Position numbers and translations under genes: made by a program. A DNA stretch of 64,000 nucleotides from Prinia subflava (taxonomy: Eukaryota > Chordata > Aves > Passeriformes > Cisticolidae): positions 16,697,501 through 16,761,500 of the forward strand of contig NC_086259.1 of NCBI RefSeq assembly GCF_021018805.1, in the 5' to 3' direction. A model generated the notes under the pieces. It saw only the letters and a list, made by a program, of their open reading frames with translations, had not been told where the DNA came from and searched no databases. Shown piece by piece: positions 35,501 through 46,461 of this stretch. Every line of letters begins with the position of its first letter. The stretch's first letter is position 1.

Positions 35501-38500
35501 ACAAGTAATTTGGTTTAATTATTTAAATTTCAAACCAATTTGTAAATGGTGTGCCAATATAAGGCTGCCAGGGCTAAATACCTGGTGGTTTTGTGGTGTT
35601 ACCTGAGATCAATTTTCATTCTCTTACACATCTCTCAAATCTCTTATTGTATCATTTTCCAGGTTGACTACAACAAATACGTAGCTGTAAATGTGGCAAC
35701 TTCTCACCCACACTATGACAGTGCTGGGAATGTTCTCAACATGGGCACTTCAATAGTTGATAAAGGGAAGACAAAATACCTTCTATTCAAGATTCCTTCC
35801 TCTGTACCAGGTAAGATATATCTGTTACTGGTATTTCTTAGAGACTTGTCAGCAATTTCTTTTCTGCAAAGGGCAAGGGTGGTGACACAGCTCTTCTAGT
35901 AACCAATGGTGTTCATTTTCTTAATTTCAACCTATTGTGAACTTCATATTAACTGCTTAGCCTGTCTGGGCATGTGCTCTTGCAAAGGCTCTTCTTGAGT
36001 ACTCTGTAAATAGGGTGTTTCAGTAGGAAGAACCTTACTTTTAGAGGAAGAATCTAAAACAATTCTCTCTATAAGGCAGTACATATAATTTGAAGTTGTA
36101 AATTTTAATTTCTTTGCAAATAAAAATTCTCTTCAGGCTGATACAATGATTATAGGGAAGCATGACACCAAATAAAGCCCAATATAGAGTTAATTCCTCT
36201 CTAACAAGGCCAACACTGACCCTTGCTGAAATGCTGTCCATAGCTCACAGAGCAAATCCCTTGCTTTTTTTCCTTCAAGATCTTTTTTTTGGTGTGTGTC
36301 GTAGATAATCAGCTACTATTGTGTTGTCTGTCCCTTCTTGAACAATCTGCTGAAAGATCAGTTTGCAATTTCTACCTGGGGCTCAAATTTGGGAACATCT
36401 CCTTAGAAGTTAAAAAACACAGGAGCATTTTTAAAACTGCTGATTAAATTAAACGATTTCTCCTCCATGCTGGAACTTCTGAAGACAGTAATCAGTGGAA
36501 TCAAATCCCAAGACAAGGAGACTGTGCCTGAATGGATCCAGCAGTGTGATTTCACTGCGTTGCTTCCTGCATGCAAAATTCTATGTTAATTATACAGGAG
36601 TAAACAAACACAGGAAAATGCAAATAAAACTGGGAGGAACCAGTTCTTCCCTGCCTGGGAGAAATCCAAGCACAAATTCGGAATGGAATTTATTAGAAAT
36701 ATAATTTTAATTTTTATCATTCATCTTCAGAACAAGAAAAGAAGAAATCTTGTTTCAAGCACCTGGAAGTGGTTTGCTCCGTCCCTTCTCGCTCTCTGCT
36801 CCACCCCAGCTACTACCACAGCTTTGGAATCACAGAGAATTACATCATCTTCATAGAGCAGCCCTTCAGACTGGATATTGTCAAAATGGCAACTGCCTAC
36901 ATCCGAGGAGTGAGCTGGGCCTCCTGCCTTGCCTTTAGCAAGGATGATAAGGTACTTTTCTTACTGCTCAGCAATGGAGTCAGGCAGCAAACCCTAAGTT
37001 CTTAATATCCCTCAGTACAAATAAACAGTGAGAAAATGTTGATGGTTACCATTAGAAAATAATTTTCTACATAACTGTTTGCTGATTCTGAATGGTTTTA
37101 AATAATGTTTTCTCTCTTTCAGACTTGGTTTCACTTTATAGACAGGAAGACTAAAAAAGAAGTGTCCACCAAGTTTTACACAGATGCTTTGGTGTTTTTT
37201 CACCATGTAAATGCTTATGAAGAGGATGGCCATATTATTTTTGATATCATTGCCTATACAGATAATAGCTTATATGACATGTTTTATTTAAAAAACCTGA
37301 CTAAAGACTTTGAACAGAACACCAAACTTACCTCCATACCAACCTGCAAAAGATTTGTGGTTCCTCTGCAGTACGACAAGGTAGAAAGAAAATTCCTTTT
37401 TAACCTATTCTTTGTTCTCTAATTTAAAATACATCAGGTATGAATAATGAGTGCATTATTAGTTGCCAGCCTTTATGTGCAAATTTCTGATTCTGTGCTG
37501 CCCAAGGAGTGTGTGAGGTTTGGTTTTTGTATGTCCTGTGGGAAATGGCTGTGGGCAGCTGGACATGGTTGGATTCTGGTTCTCACACCCTGTTCTCCAG
37601 AGAGAACATGTCATGTTCTTCTCACTGAGATTATTTGTTAAATGCCATCAAATAGAAGCAGATAGACCCACTTGGCTGTTAACTGCAAGGGCATGCAGGA
37701 GGATTTGCACAATCTGCTTCTCACACTTCACTGGAAGCCCACATACAGTACACACATGCTCCCAACTGGTGCAATGGTTCAGTCAAAACTAGAAGATTTC
37801 ATTGAAGTGTGATATATAGCAGGAAGAGAAAAGATTTTATCTTTCGGTTTAATTTAAAGCATCACTTTACATCATTGTTTGCAGGGAAGATTTTATACTG
37901 CCCAGCAACTTGGGCAAGTTTCTGCCTGACACCTTTGGAATGGATATTACTTTTTCTTTCTACATCCTAGAACCTTCTGCTCTGTTCTTGTCTCAGAAAC
38001 AGCTCTGCAGCAATGACAAAGGATGTGCTGGATCACACCAGCTGCTCTGCAATCTTAAGAATTCAGCAGTAGGACATTCCAGAGTATATCACACCTATTT
38101 TTGCTCTGGATTTTTAGCAGGTGTAAAAACCTAACCTTGGTGACTTTCAGTGAAAATTTGACACCTCGTTCCTTGAAACCCATCTTCATTCGTTACATTC
38201 TCAAATTTGTGATATTTCTGGACCATAGCCATGTATCTGTCTTAGAATGTATCTAAATATTTGTAAGGACTCAGTGTGATTCAAAATTATTATTCTCTGT
38301 TACATTAAAATACTCTGAGTGCAACAAGATTTCTAATAAAGACCTCAGAATCTAAAATGCCGTAAGAAGGGTTTTCTTGAAGTTTGTTTAATCTCCAAAT
38401 TGTTAATATTAATATCAAACCTGATAAAAATCTAATTTAGAAGCATATTTTTAGAGATCCATGACTTTTCCAGCATTTGTCTCTTTCAGGATGCTGCAGT

Positions 38501-41326
38501 GGATTCTAATTTAGTCACTCTTCCCTCCACTGCAACTGCTGTAAAGGACAAAGATGGAAACATCTATTGCCAACCTGAAATACTATGTGAAGGTGAGACA
38601 CATCCTTTAAATATCTGATGCTACATCAGTTTTGTATTAACACAGGATTCCAAGTCTGATTCCACAACTATTAATATGGCTTGCAAATCTACTTGTTAAA
38701 AGAGTAATTTTCATTAAATAAGTCTGTTATAAGTAGTACTTCAAATTTAGCTGTGTTTTATAAAGATTGCCTCTGAAAGAGGATTTTAACCTTTTATCAG
38801 GGGCTAATAACAGGAATATGTAAATATGTAATTATCTAAGGTGAAAGTAATTTCTTATAATGGTAGCCTCCAATTCTATCCCAGTTGTTCATGTCATGTA
38901 TTTATAAAGAAAGAAAAAAACCCAAACCAGAAAAACCCTCATAAATTCCAGTCTAATGAATCCCTAAGAATGAAAAATTGTTGCCTTTTGAACTAACAGC
39001 CCTGGGTTACTTCTGTTAATACCCATCTTCAGATTCTTAGAAATTCAGACATTCAAAGTCTGTACAACACCTTTATTAAGTAGTGTCAAGGTTTATTACA
39101 GGGCAAAACTTCCTGAAGATTGATGTGTCTATATAGAAGTACATTTGAGGTTTTCTCTTGTCTTGTTCCTAAGTCTTGAACTTTATTTTATGCAGGGATA
39201 GAACTGCCTCGCATCAACTATGACTATAATGGCAAAAAATACAAGTATGTCTTTGCAACACAGGTCCAGTGGAGTCCAATTCCTACAAAGGTATAATTAA
39301 CATTTTTAAAATTAGTGTTTTCCCACAGATGGGTCATTCACACGCAAAAAACCCCATGAAACACCTAAATTCTCATCAAGTTTAGTTCATGTTGTACCCT
39401 TTCCCTCATAAAGTATTCATAAAGTCTTACTCCAGATTTATATTTCATCAAAGTCTCTTGAACAGTTATTGAGACCCTCACTTCTCTGCTAAATTGGGCT
39501 GAACCTTTTGTGATGTGCCAGGAACTACAAAGGAGAGAGTAGGAAAAAGAAGTATTATTCACATGTATATATTTAATATTGTTTCCCTTTAGGAAGCCTA
39601 ACAGAAAAAATAACACTAGCTAATACATTTTAAACATTAAAACAATATCTAATTTTGGGGAAGCTTTCTATTTGCTGGCTAGTTAGAGGCAGCAAATGCT
39701 TTGTTCACATGATGCCAGGAGACAGCCTGGAGTACAAATAGATTAAAAGGAAAAGTATTTAGATTTAAATGTATGAGTATTATATGGACAAACTCACTCT
39801 TTACAATTCTTATTCTATGACTACACAACACAAATTGAAGCCACTGTTGGTTCTTGCATATAATTACCACAACTGATTACAAAATAAAGCTGGATTTCTG
39901 CATGATGCAAGAAAATTTATTGCAGTACATCTGACAATAACTCAACACCTGCAAGTTCATGATTTACAGTGTAGATAATCTCTGCTTGACTCAAATATAA
40001 TAAAAAATGCTGGTAGGAGGATCTTTCTTCACATCAGGTGCAGTTTAATGAATGCAAACACAACATCCTAATCCTTAGGTAAAGTCTGTCAGTGAAAGTG
40101 CTGTCATCTTGACTAGAAGAGAGAATTCTAATTCTTCCTCCAGTAATTTGAATAGTTTCACTTTTGTGTAAATGTATTTTTTGGCTAAAGATCAAAATGG
40201 AAAAAAATAGAACTGCATCTCTATGGGTAGAGAAAAGGCCTTAATGGAATTGAACTGAAAATGCCAGGTATCCCTTCTGGCCATTGGGCTGGCCACTCAG
40301 TGGGATGAAAATCCACACTCTGTTCCTCCAGTGTCTGTCTCACTGGTTTAATCTTTACACCTCACTGGGAACAGCCTTTCTTCTGGCATATGTAACCCAC
40401 TGCACATCAGAAGGTCTTGAAGAATGTGGAAGTAGCAATAAAAGAAAAATAACTTACAGGATGAGAAAATGGCAAGTTTAAATCCTGTTTCCTGCTTCAC
40501 TACAGAATCTCAGTGAATTGGAACAAGTCACTTCAATTCTGTGTCTTGGACTCTCTGCAGTGAGGAGCATTGCTTACAGTGAAGGGTTTCTTGTGACCTG
40601 TTAGCATTTGTAAACTATTAAACACCTGTAAATGAAAAGTGCAATTGTAATCTAATGAAATGAAATTAAAAGAATATTGTGTGATTGTACAGCCATAAAA
40701 TGTGACTCCAAAATGTAACATTTTCCAGGTATTTTTTCTTGTGATGATACCTGCCTTAACACTTAGCCTTTGTTCCCCCCTGCCAGCAGTCTGTTCATGT
40801 TGTACCTTTGGAAAAAGCCACTGTCAGGGTCACTGACATTTTTCTTTTCTTGTCACAACCATTTAGATTGCAAAATTTAATACCCACACAAAGGAAATGC
40901 TCCTCTGGGGACAGGACGACTGCTGGCCATCTGAGCCTGTTTTTGTTCCCAGACCTGATGCAAAAGAAGAGGATGATGGTAAAATATTGACAACATTCTG
41001 AAAGTTGGGGTTACACGAGTTTTGTATTAAATCTTGCAAGTTTCAATATTCTTAGTCAAGAAAGTTGGGTTGATCTTCCACTTTGAGATGGGGTTATCTT
41101 TTCTGCTTAGTGAAACTTCTGTATGTTTCTAATTCTTCATTTGTGTGTCACAGGTGTTGTTCTGACCTGTGTTGTGAAGACTGATCCAAAGGATCCACCC
41201 TTCCTACTTATCTTGGATGCTAAAACTTTCACAGAGCTGGGTCGAGCCACAGTAAATGTGGAAATGCACATGGACCTGCATGGAATGTTTATACCACAGC
41301 AAGCCATGAAAACTGAGACTGAGTGA
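29035..41326 (+). CDS. BCO1: BCO1, beta-carotene 15,15'-oxygenase (complete, 11 exons)
   Basis: Cytosolic non-haem iron enzyme of the carotenoid cleavage oxygenase/RPE65 family; it splits beta-carotene at its central double bond with O2 into two retinal molecules, the entry step of vitamin A formation from plants. Exons: 29035-29098, 31882-32010, 33290-33419, 34659-34806, 35663-35810, 36731-36951, 37123-37380, 38490-38592, 39196-39290, 40867-40978, 41154-41326. The 1581-nt frame gives 526 residues, the usual avian length. The four iron-ligand histidines are present: H172 (T-S-H-P-H), H236 (Y-Y-H-S-F-G), H307/308 (F-H-H-V-N-A-Y-E) and H512 (D-L-H-G). All introns are GT-AG and in phase. No lesion is seen. 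In chicken, variation near this gene alters carotenoid colour of meat, so its regulatory DNA is of interest. Confidence 0.97.
30700..30757. repeat. Imperfect trinucleotide tract (AAC/AAT/ATG)
   Basis: Runs of aac, then aat, then atg units, interrupted by single changes; a decayed microsatellite in BCO1 intron 1. Confidence 0.7.
30820..30936 (+). repeat. Old CR1 3' fragment (plus strand)
   Basis: Diverged but recognisable CR1 layout: gtgccccatctctgga, then ggttggatggg, gagcaacgtggtctagtgga, and cctgcccatggcaggga. Both ends are truncated and it lacks the usual terminal repeats. Confidence 0.75.
31882..32010 (+). CDS. BCO1: BCO1 exon 2
   Basis: Residues 22-65, phase 1 both ends (tatag acceptor, gtaagt donor). 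Carries L-L-R-N-G-P-G and H-W-F-D-G, the N-terminal blade signatures of the family. Confidence 0.97.
32011..33289 (+). other. BCO1 intron 2 with a GC-rich 550-base stretch
   Basis: Positions about 32080-32560 are GC-rich with open frames of 100-159 codons on several frames of both strands. The overlap of all frames and lack of any domain signature point to base composition. The rest is AT-rich and featureless. Confidence 0.5.
33290..33419 (+). CDS. BCO1: BCO1 exon 3
   Basis: Residues 65-108, enters phase 1, leaves phase 2 (gtaagc). Contains V-Y-Y-R-S-K-Y-L and [10 protein letters not shown]. Confidence 0.97.
34659..34806 (+). CDS. BCO1: BCO1 exon 4
   Basis: Residues 108-157, enters phase 2, leaves phase 0 (gtacaa). 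Contains T-D-N-C-L-I-N and the [10 protein letters not shown] segment. About 220 bases of GC-rich intron precede it. Confidence 0.97.
35663..35810 (+). CDS. BCO1: BCO1 exon 5: first iron histidine
   Basis: Residues 158-207, leaves phase 1 (gtaaga). Holds H172 in A-T-S-H-P-H-Y-D, the first iron ligand. Confidence 0.97.
36731..36951 (+). CDS. BCO1: BCO1 exon 6: second iron histidine
   Basis: Residues 207-280, leaves phase 0 (gtactt). Holds H236 in [12 protein letters not shown], the second iron ligand. Confidence 0.97.
37123..37380 (+). CDS. BCO1: BCO1 exon 7: third iron histidine
   Basis: Residues 281-366, 86 codons, phase 0 both ends. Holds the H307-H308 pair in [12 protein letters not shown], one of which is the third iron ligand. 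Confidence 0.97.
38490..38592 (+). CDS. BCO1: BCO1 exon 8
   Basis: Residues 367-401, leaves phase 1 (gtgaga). Ends in [10 protein letters not shown], a conserved stretch. Confidence 0.96.
39196..39290 (+). CDS. BCO1: BCO1 exon 9
   Basis: Residues 401-432, enters phase 1, leaves phase 0 (gtataa). Contains [11 protein letters not shown], a family signature. Confidence 0.97.
40867..40978 (+). CDS. BCO1: BCO1 exon 10
   Basis: Residues 433-470, leaves phase 1 with a gtaaaa donor. Contains [10 protein letters not shown] and an acidic E-E-D-D tail. Confidence 0.96.
41154..41326 (+). CDS. BCO1: BCO1 exon 11: last exon with fourth iron histidine and stop
   Basis: Residues 470-526 and TGA at 41324-41326. 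Holds H512 in M-D-L-H-G-M-F, the fourth iron ligand; ends T-E-T-E. Confidence 0.97.
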
Positions 41327-42205
41327 AATCTATTTGTTGTATTGCACAGACTGACATAACCTCCTACTGAATGTGGGGTAATATCCTCCAGGAACAGCCT
41401 TCTCTTATGATAAGAAATGACTAATTATAATCCACATATAATCTCTTAAAAGAGACAGAAATTACTTCATTACAAATTACTGTGTCTACAGCTGGTATAT
41501 CACTATTCCAAAAGAAGAATTATCAATATGAAGTGCTTTTGTTGAATGCAGCTTGTGGGGCAAGGGACAGGAGACAAAGGTAACAAGAAATGTTTTATTT
41601 GAGTAGAACGAAGCTTTCTGAGCAGATGGAGTACTGTATTCACAGGGTGACACATGGCATGAGTCACACATGTCTGCAGGTCATGGAACTTCCATGGGCT
41701 CTTGCAAGGCTGCAGCTGACAGTGAAAGTTGTCTCCTGCCAGAAAACCTCACGTTAAACTACCTACCATGATAGCAATAATTCATGGCAATGTATTCTCT
41801 TGGTGCTTGATTTCTTAAACCATAACCAAAGTATTATGCTGAGGTGCTACATTTTTCTTATCCAGAACCTAACCTCCCCCAGCTTTTCTAATGATTTCAT
41901 GGTGTATTTTTTGCTTTTATGTTGACAGAATCAAGTGCCTTTATTGAAATAGAGTACATGGTTATATGTAGCATTCAATTATACTTTAGTGACATTCAGT
42001 CTTAAGCAGTTTGTATTTAAATCAGTATTCCTTGGGCAGAATATCTGCCATGGCATTTCATGTAATTAGATTGTGTAAAAGATAAGAACTGTAGTATTTG
42101 CTGTTGCCACTAGTCTCTGTTAGCAGCAGTATGTCTGTGAATGAGGGCAGTGTATTTCTAGCAGAACTCAGACACACACGTGCAATAAATAGTTTAGGGA
42201 AAGAG
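41327..42205 (+). other. Likely BCO1 3' UTR
   Basis: No coding content after the stop. The first AATAAA signal is at 42184-42189; another stands at 42986-42991, so the 3' UTR could be about 0.9 or 1.7 kb. Confidence 0.45.
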
Positions 42206-45200
42206 TGAGAGATCTGATTTAGGCCTTATCTGAACCCCACAGTAGCTGAACCAGAAGTTGTTATTGCCATAACTAAGCATTGCCTTATGTCTGCTTAGGG
42301 GTATCCAGGTTCTCACATGTTTATCCTTGCCTGTACCAAATGCTTCCCAATAGAAGTGCACAACTTTCACTCACAGTCACAATTTAAAACACATTTCAGC
42401 ATAAAGTTCAAGTGCCAAGCACAGTGTGACTGGTTGTGTTACAGAAATGGCATTTCTTACCCCTCTGAGTGTATTCCTGATTTGAGGTATTGACTTTTCT
42501 GTAAGTGAGAGGGTTTTTTTGCTTTGAACTGTATTTTCTCATTGTAGTTATCTTTGCTGTTGGAATCTCCATCTTTACTGATGGAGAAAACCAGGTGCAC
42601 ATCCATGCATTTCGGATGTCTGTCAGTCTGTCTGTATCACCACACAGCTCAGGTACCTCTCACCTGGACACACACATTCCCTCAGTGCCTGTGCTCTCAC
42701 ACTGTTCCAGGGGAAGGAAAGAGAATGAAATTATTGACATTTACTGCCTCCCCACCACATGAAAATCTGTGTTTGGTGACCTGTTTGTGGCAGAGCAGGA
42801 ACTGAACCAACATCATCCACAGTTCCTGTCTGCTCTGGAACAACCACACCTCTGTTTCTCTGCTTAAGTCTTTGCACTTTGTTAGGATAAAGATATGCAG
42901 GTTATTTTTAATGTAAAAACCCCAACAGTGTGGTCAGATCTAGTTCAAGTAGGTTTGGGCATTCAAATGTGTTCGATAAAATGGAAATAAACACTTCAGT
43001 AAGGTGTGTCTAAAGAAATAGTCACTTTTAGTGTTTTCAGGGCATATTACCATTAGTATTTAATAGCACTTTATCTTCTAATGAAGAAATTTCATTCCAT
43101 TTTTGTAAATAATATGGAACCAGTACTGGAAGAGAAGATTGACCTGTGATATTGGCAAAAGACATCAGCTCTGTTTCTTTTCATATGAAAAAGTTTGGAT
43201 TTAATGAATGTCCACAAATACATTTCTAGGATTACAAGGTGGCAATGAATCAAAAATCTAACCATTGTTACAAATTCCCTTCTAAGAGTTTATTCTCCAG
43301 AATTTCTTCTGCAGTACTCACAGGGTTGTTTGTGGATGATCATGGGTTTGGAAATAATTTTTACTGGTAGAGATGACAGGGTAGAGGATACACTCATCAT
43401 AAAAACAACCTGTAGTCTAAGAAAGCAAATGTGTTATTTACATTCATGTAGAAATAATGCAGAAAATAAATGATAAGAACTTGTCCTGGGTATGATTTTT
43501 TTAAATGAGATGTGCCATATTCCCTTGGTCAGTACTACACAGGATTTGATGAGCATTAAGTTTGTAGTTAACCTGAGGAGAAAAACAGTGATGTAAATCT
43601 GCATTTGCTAATCCCAGCATCCTCCTGCAGCAGAGACAATAGGAATAAAAGCATACAGCTAATCACAAATTTGTTCAAGAATGTTTGTAGTGGTTGCAAT
43701 TCCAATCTGATGAAACATTTACCCTGAATAGGGTAACACACTATCATTTCCAGGCTGACAGAAGCAAGGGGAAATGCAGATATGCTTTGCCAAGTGGCTG
43801 CAAGACTTGTAGGGTGTTTTTGATGTGGTAACATGGCACGTGGTAATGAGTGTCATTTGGTTTGCTTCTGACACCCTTTGCTGTGAATGAAATCTCAAGG
43901 ACTTCTTTTTTTGCACCAATTTGTCATAAATTAGCCCAACAAAATTCATGGAGTTATTATAATAATGGCTTGACACAAATCTAGATGGAGTGATTGCAAA
44001 TAAAAAATAGTAAAGATAAGTATCTCCATTAAAATACATAGTTGAGTGAGAGAAGCAGGCCACGGGTATGCACACATATAATTAATTACCTCAGAGATGC
44101 TACAAATGGACCTTGATAGAGTGGTTTGGTTTGTTGTTGTTTTGGTTTGGTTTAGGGTTTGTTGTTTTGGGGTTTTTTTGTTAATGCACCCATTAAATGG
44201 AGCAAATAACAAGGTATAACAATGAATTTGTTCTCTGGAACTGAATATTATCTGTTACACCTTGTCCCATTGCCCCACATAGGTAGCAGGAGGAAGCAGA
44301 AATAGTGTTTACCAAGAGGTATTAAAAACAGAAATGCAACAATGTTTTCCTCTGTACCAATCTGTGCAAGTGGCAGGGAAACACACCAGCGTCTGTCTGC
44401 TCAAATAACCAGGCCACTCAATGACAGCTTTTGCAATAATTTAAGCCACTGCTCCCTTGGCTCTGCAATTACCTGAGCATTAATGACAAGCAAAATACAT
44501 CTTTCCCCTGCAGCCAAGGAGCAGTGTGCTCTCTGCCTTCATTACCCTCAAAGAGAGCCGAGAATGTCCTCTGGAACCCCAACCTACACCTGACATCCTG
44601 GATAATTACACCCAAGCAGCAAAAAGTGGCTTTCTAATATCTCTAAATGGCTGTGTACAACAAGTGTTGCAGAGCTGCTGGTGTTTCATGCACATTGCCG
44701 TGGGTTTAGGCCTTCTGTCCTACACTCTCTGCTTCTAAAACTCTTGTTCAGAGCTGCAGAATGAACCTGCAGCACAGCGCTGCTCCCTGTGAAGGGAGCA
44801 CCTCAGCACGGGCTCAGCTGTAAAGCTGTAAAGAATTTAAAGCTGTAAATTCTTCACCCAGCCCTGGGTGCAGGGTTTTGGCTGCTGGGTGATGTGTGAG
44901 GATGCCCCAGCTGCAGAACAAACCAGCATTGTGTCCAGCTGGGAAAGAACAAGGCTGCCTTTGTGAAGGCAATAATTTCTCTTTCCTACGGGGTCACTCC
45001 CAGATACCCTAATTCATTTTCCAAGTGATAAAATGATTTGGAGACACCATCAAACTGAATGAATGATAGGATTTTGTTACATTCCACTGAAAAGCAAGTA
45101 GTAAAAGTAATAAAAGTATGTGACCCACCAGAGCTTTACTAGCTGACCCTCTGGAAATGTTATTTTCCCAGTGAAGGGATGGGCAGCATGACATCCATTT

Positions 45201-45603
45201 GGGTGCTGCAGAGGCTGGGAGATCCCAGTGCTGTCAGCACAGGGAACACCGTGAGCTGCTCTGCTGCTCCCTCCCAGCTGGGTGTCTGCTGTAGAGCAGA
45301 TCACAGTCTGTGAAACACTTTCAGTGCAAATAGTTTCACTGCTTTAATGTTGGATGCTGTTAAGAAAGCAGATGGAATCAAGTAACCTCTTAATGTGCAA
45401 TTAAGCACAATAATAAACGCCCTAAAATTAGGAACTTCAGGAACTGTCCTAAAGAAGATTTTTTTTGCTGGAAAAGGCCACATTTCCAGTGGGCAGCTGT
45501 GGAGAGGGGCTCTGCCACAATGAGTCTCGCTGTATTTAATTCTCATTCTCTGAGTTTTCCTTGTGCCTACACCCGTAACATTTACCCCCAGCTCATGTAA
45601 GGG
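42206..45603. other. Intergenic DNA between BCO1 and GAN
   Basis: AT-rich sequence with a GTTT-rich tract at 44122-44180. Open frames at 43568-44212 and 44526-44738 show no domain signature or splice support. No RNA gene seen. Confidence 0.55.
44122..44180. repeat. GTTT/GTT-rich low-complexity tract
   Basis: About 59 bases of only G and T apart from one A, built from gtttg and gtt units. Confidence 0.7.
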
Positions 45604-45634
45604 AACAAACAAACAAATAAACAAATAAATAAAA
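45604..45634. repeat. AAAC/AAAT microsatellite
   Basis: Four-base units aaac then aaat in a 31-base run, just outside the 3' end of the neighbouring minus-strand CR1. Confidence 0.75.
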
Positions 45635-45647
45635 GGCCAGTTTGACA

Positions 45648-46085
45648 GGACCACAGAATCAATTAGATTAGAAAAGACCTCTGTGATCATCGAGTCCAAC
45701 CTATGACCAAACACCGCCGTGTCACCCAGACCACGGCACCGAGTGCCATTTCCAGGCTTCTCCTTAAACACCTCCGCGGTGATTTCACCACCTCCCTGGG
45801 CAGCCCGTTCCGGTGTCTGATCACCCTTTGAGGGAAGAAATTTCTCCTGATGTCCAACCTAAACCTCCCCTGGCGAAGCTATTTCCTCTTATTCTGCCGC
45901 TCGTTGCCCAGACAAGATCCTGATCCCCCACGGCTCCATCCTCCTGCCAGGGGCTTGTGGAGAGCGAGAAGATCCCCCCTGAGCCTCCTTTTCTCCAGGC
46001 TGAGCCCCCTCAGCTCCCTCCTGGCGCTCCAGCCCCTTCCCCAGCTCCGTTCCCCTCTCCGGACGTCCTTCAGTGCCATTCCAAA
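45648..46085 (-). repeat. CR1 retroposon 3' part (minus strand), beside the GAN promoter
   Basis: Read on the minus strand it shows the CR1 order: gaaggacgtccgg near the 5' side, agcctggagaaaaggaggct, aatttcttccct, gggctgcccagggaggtggt, ggttggactcgatgatc and gaggtcttttctaa at the 3' end. It is about 438 bases, 5'-truncated, and stops about 210 bases before the GAN start codon. Open frames of 70-180 codons on both strands here derive from it. Confidence 0.92.
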
Positions 46086-46231
46086 GCCGTGAGGAGACAC
46101 AGCCGAGATTTCCGCGGGCCGTCCCCGCCCCGCCCGCGGTGCCCGAGGGCGGCCGGGCCGGGCCGCCCCCGCGGGGCGGCGCGGGGAGATGATGCCGGGA
46201 GATGATGTCAGCGGCGGGCGGGCGCTCAGCC

Positions 46232-46240
46232 ATGGTGTGA
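46232..46240 (+). promoter_or_regulatory. Minimal upstream ORF (ATG GTG TGA) before GAN
   Basis: A two-codon ORF in an optimal context (agcc ATG G) ends 54 bases before the GAN ATG. It would matter only if the transcript starts upstream of it, which is not shown. ATGs at 46189, 46192 and 46203 lie further upstream. Confidence 0.4.
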
Positions 46241-46294
46241 GGGCAGGGACTGAGCCGGCCCGGCCCGGCCCGGCTCGGCGGCGGCAGCAGCACC

Positions 46295-46461
46295 ATGTCG
46301 GGCCCGAGCGCCGTGTCGGACCCGCAGCACCCGGCGCGGCTGCTGCGGGCGCTCAGCTCGTTCCGGGAGGAGACGCGGTTCTGCGACGCGCACCTGGTGC
46401 TGGAGGGCGAGGAAATCCCGGTGCAGAAGAACATCCTGGCGGCCGCCAGCCCCTACATCAG
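46295..46461 (+). CDS. GAN: GAN exon 1: start of BTB domain
   Basis: Residues 1-56, leaves phase 2 (gtacgg). ATG has A at -3 (cacc ATG). Contains A-V-S-D-P-Q-H and S-F-R-E-E-T-R-F-C-D-A-H-L-V-L, the first BTB strand and helix, and A-A-A-S-P-Y-I. Confidence 0.96.

Noticed and set aside
44526..44738. 70-codon frame between BCO1 and GAN
   Set aside because: No domain, no splice partners and no sign of conservation that can be judged from the sequence.
45850..46434. Proline-rich and arginine-rich frames near 45900-46100
   Set aside because: They fall within the CR1 copy and are repeat-derived.
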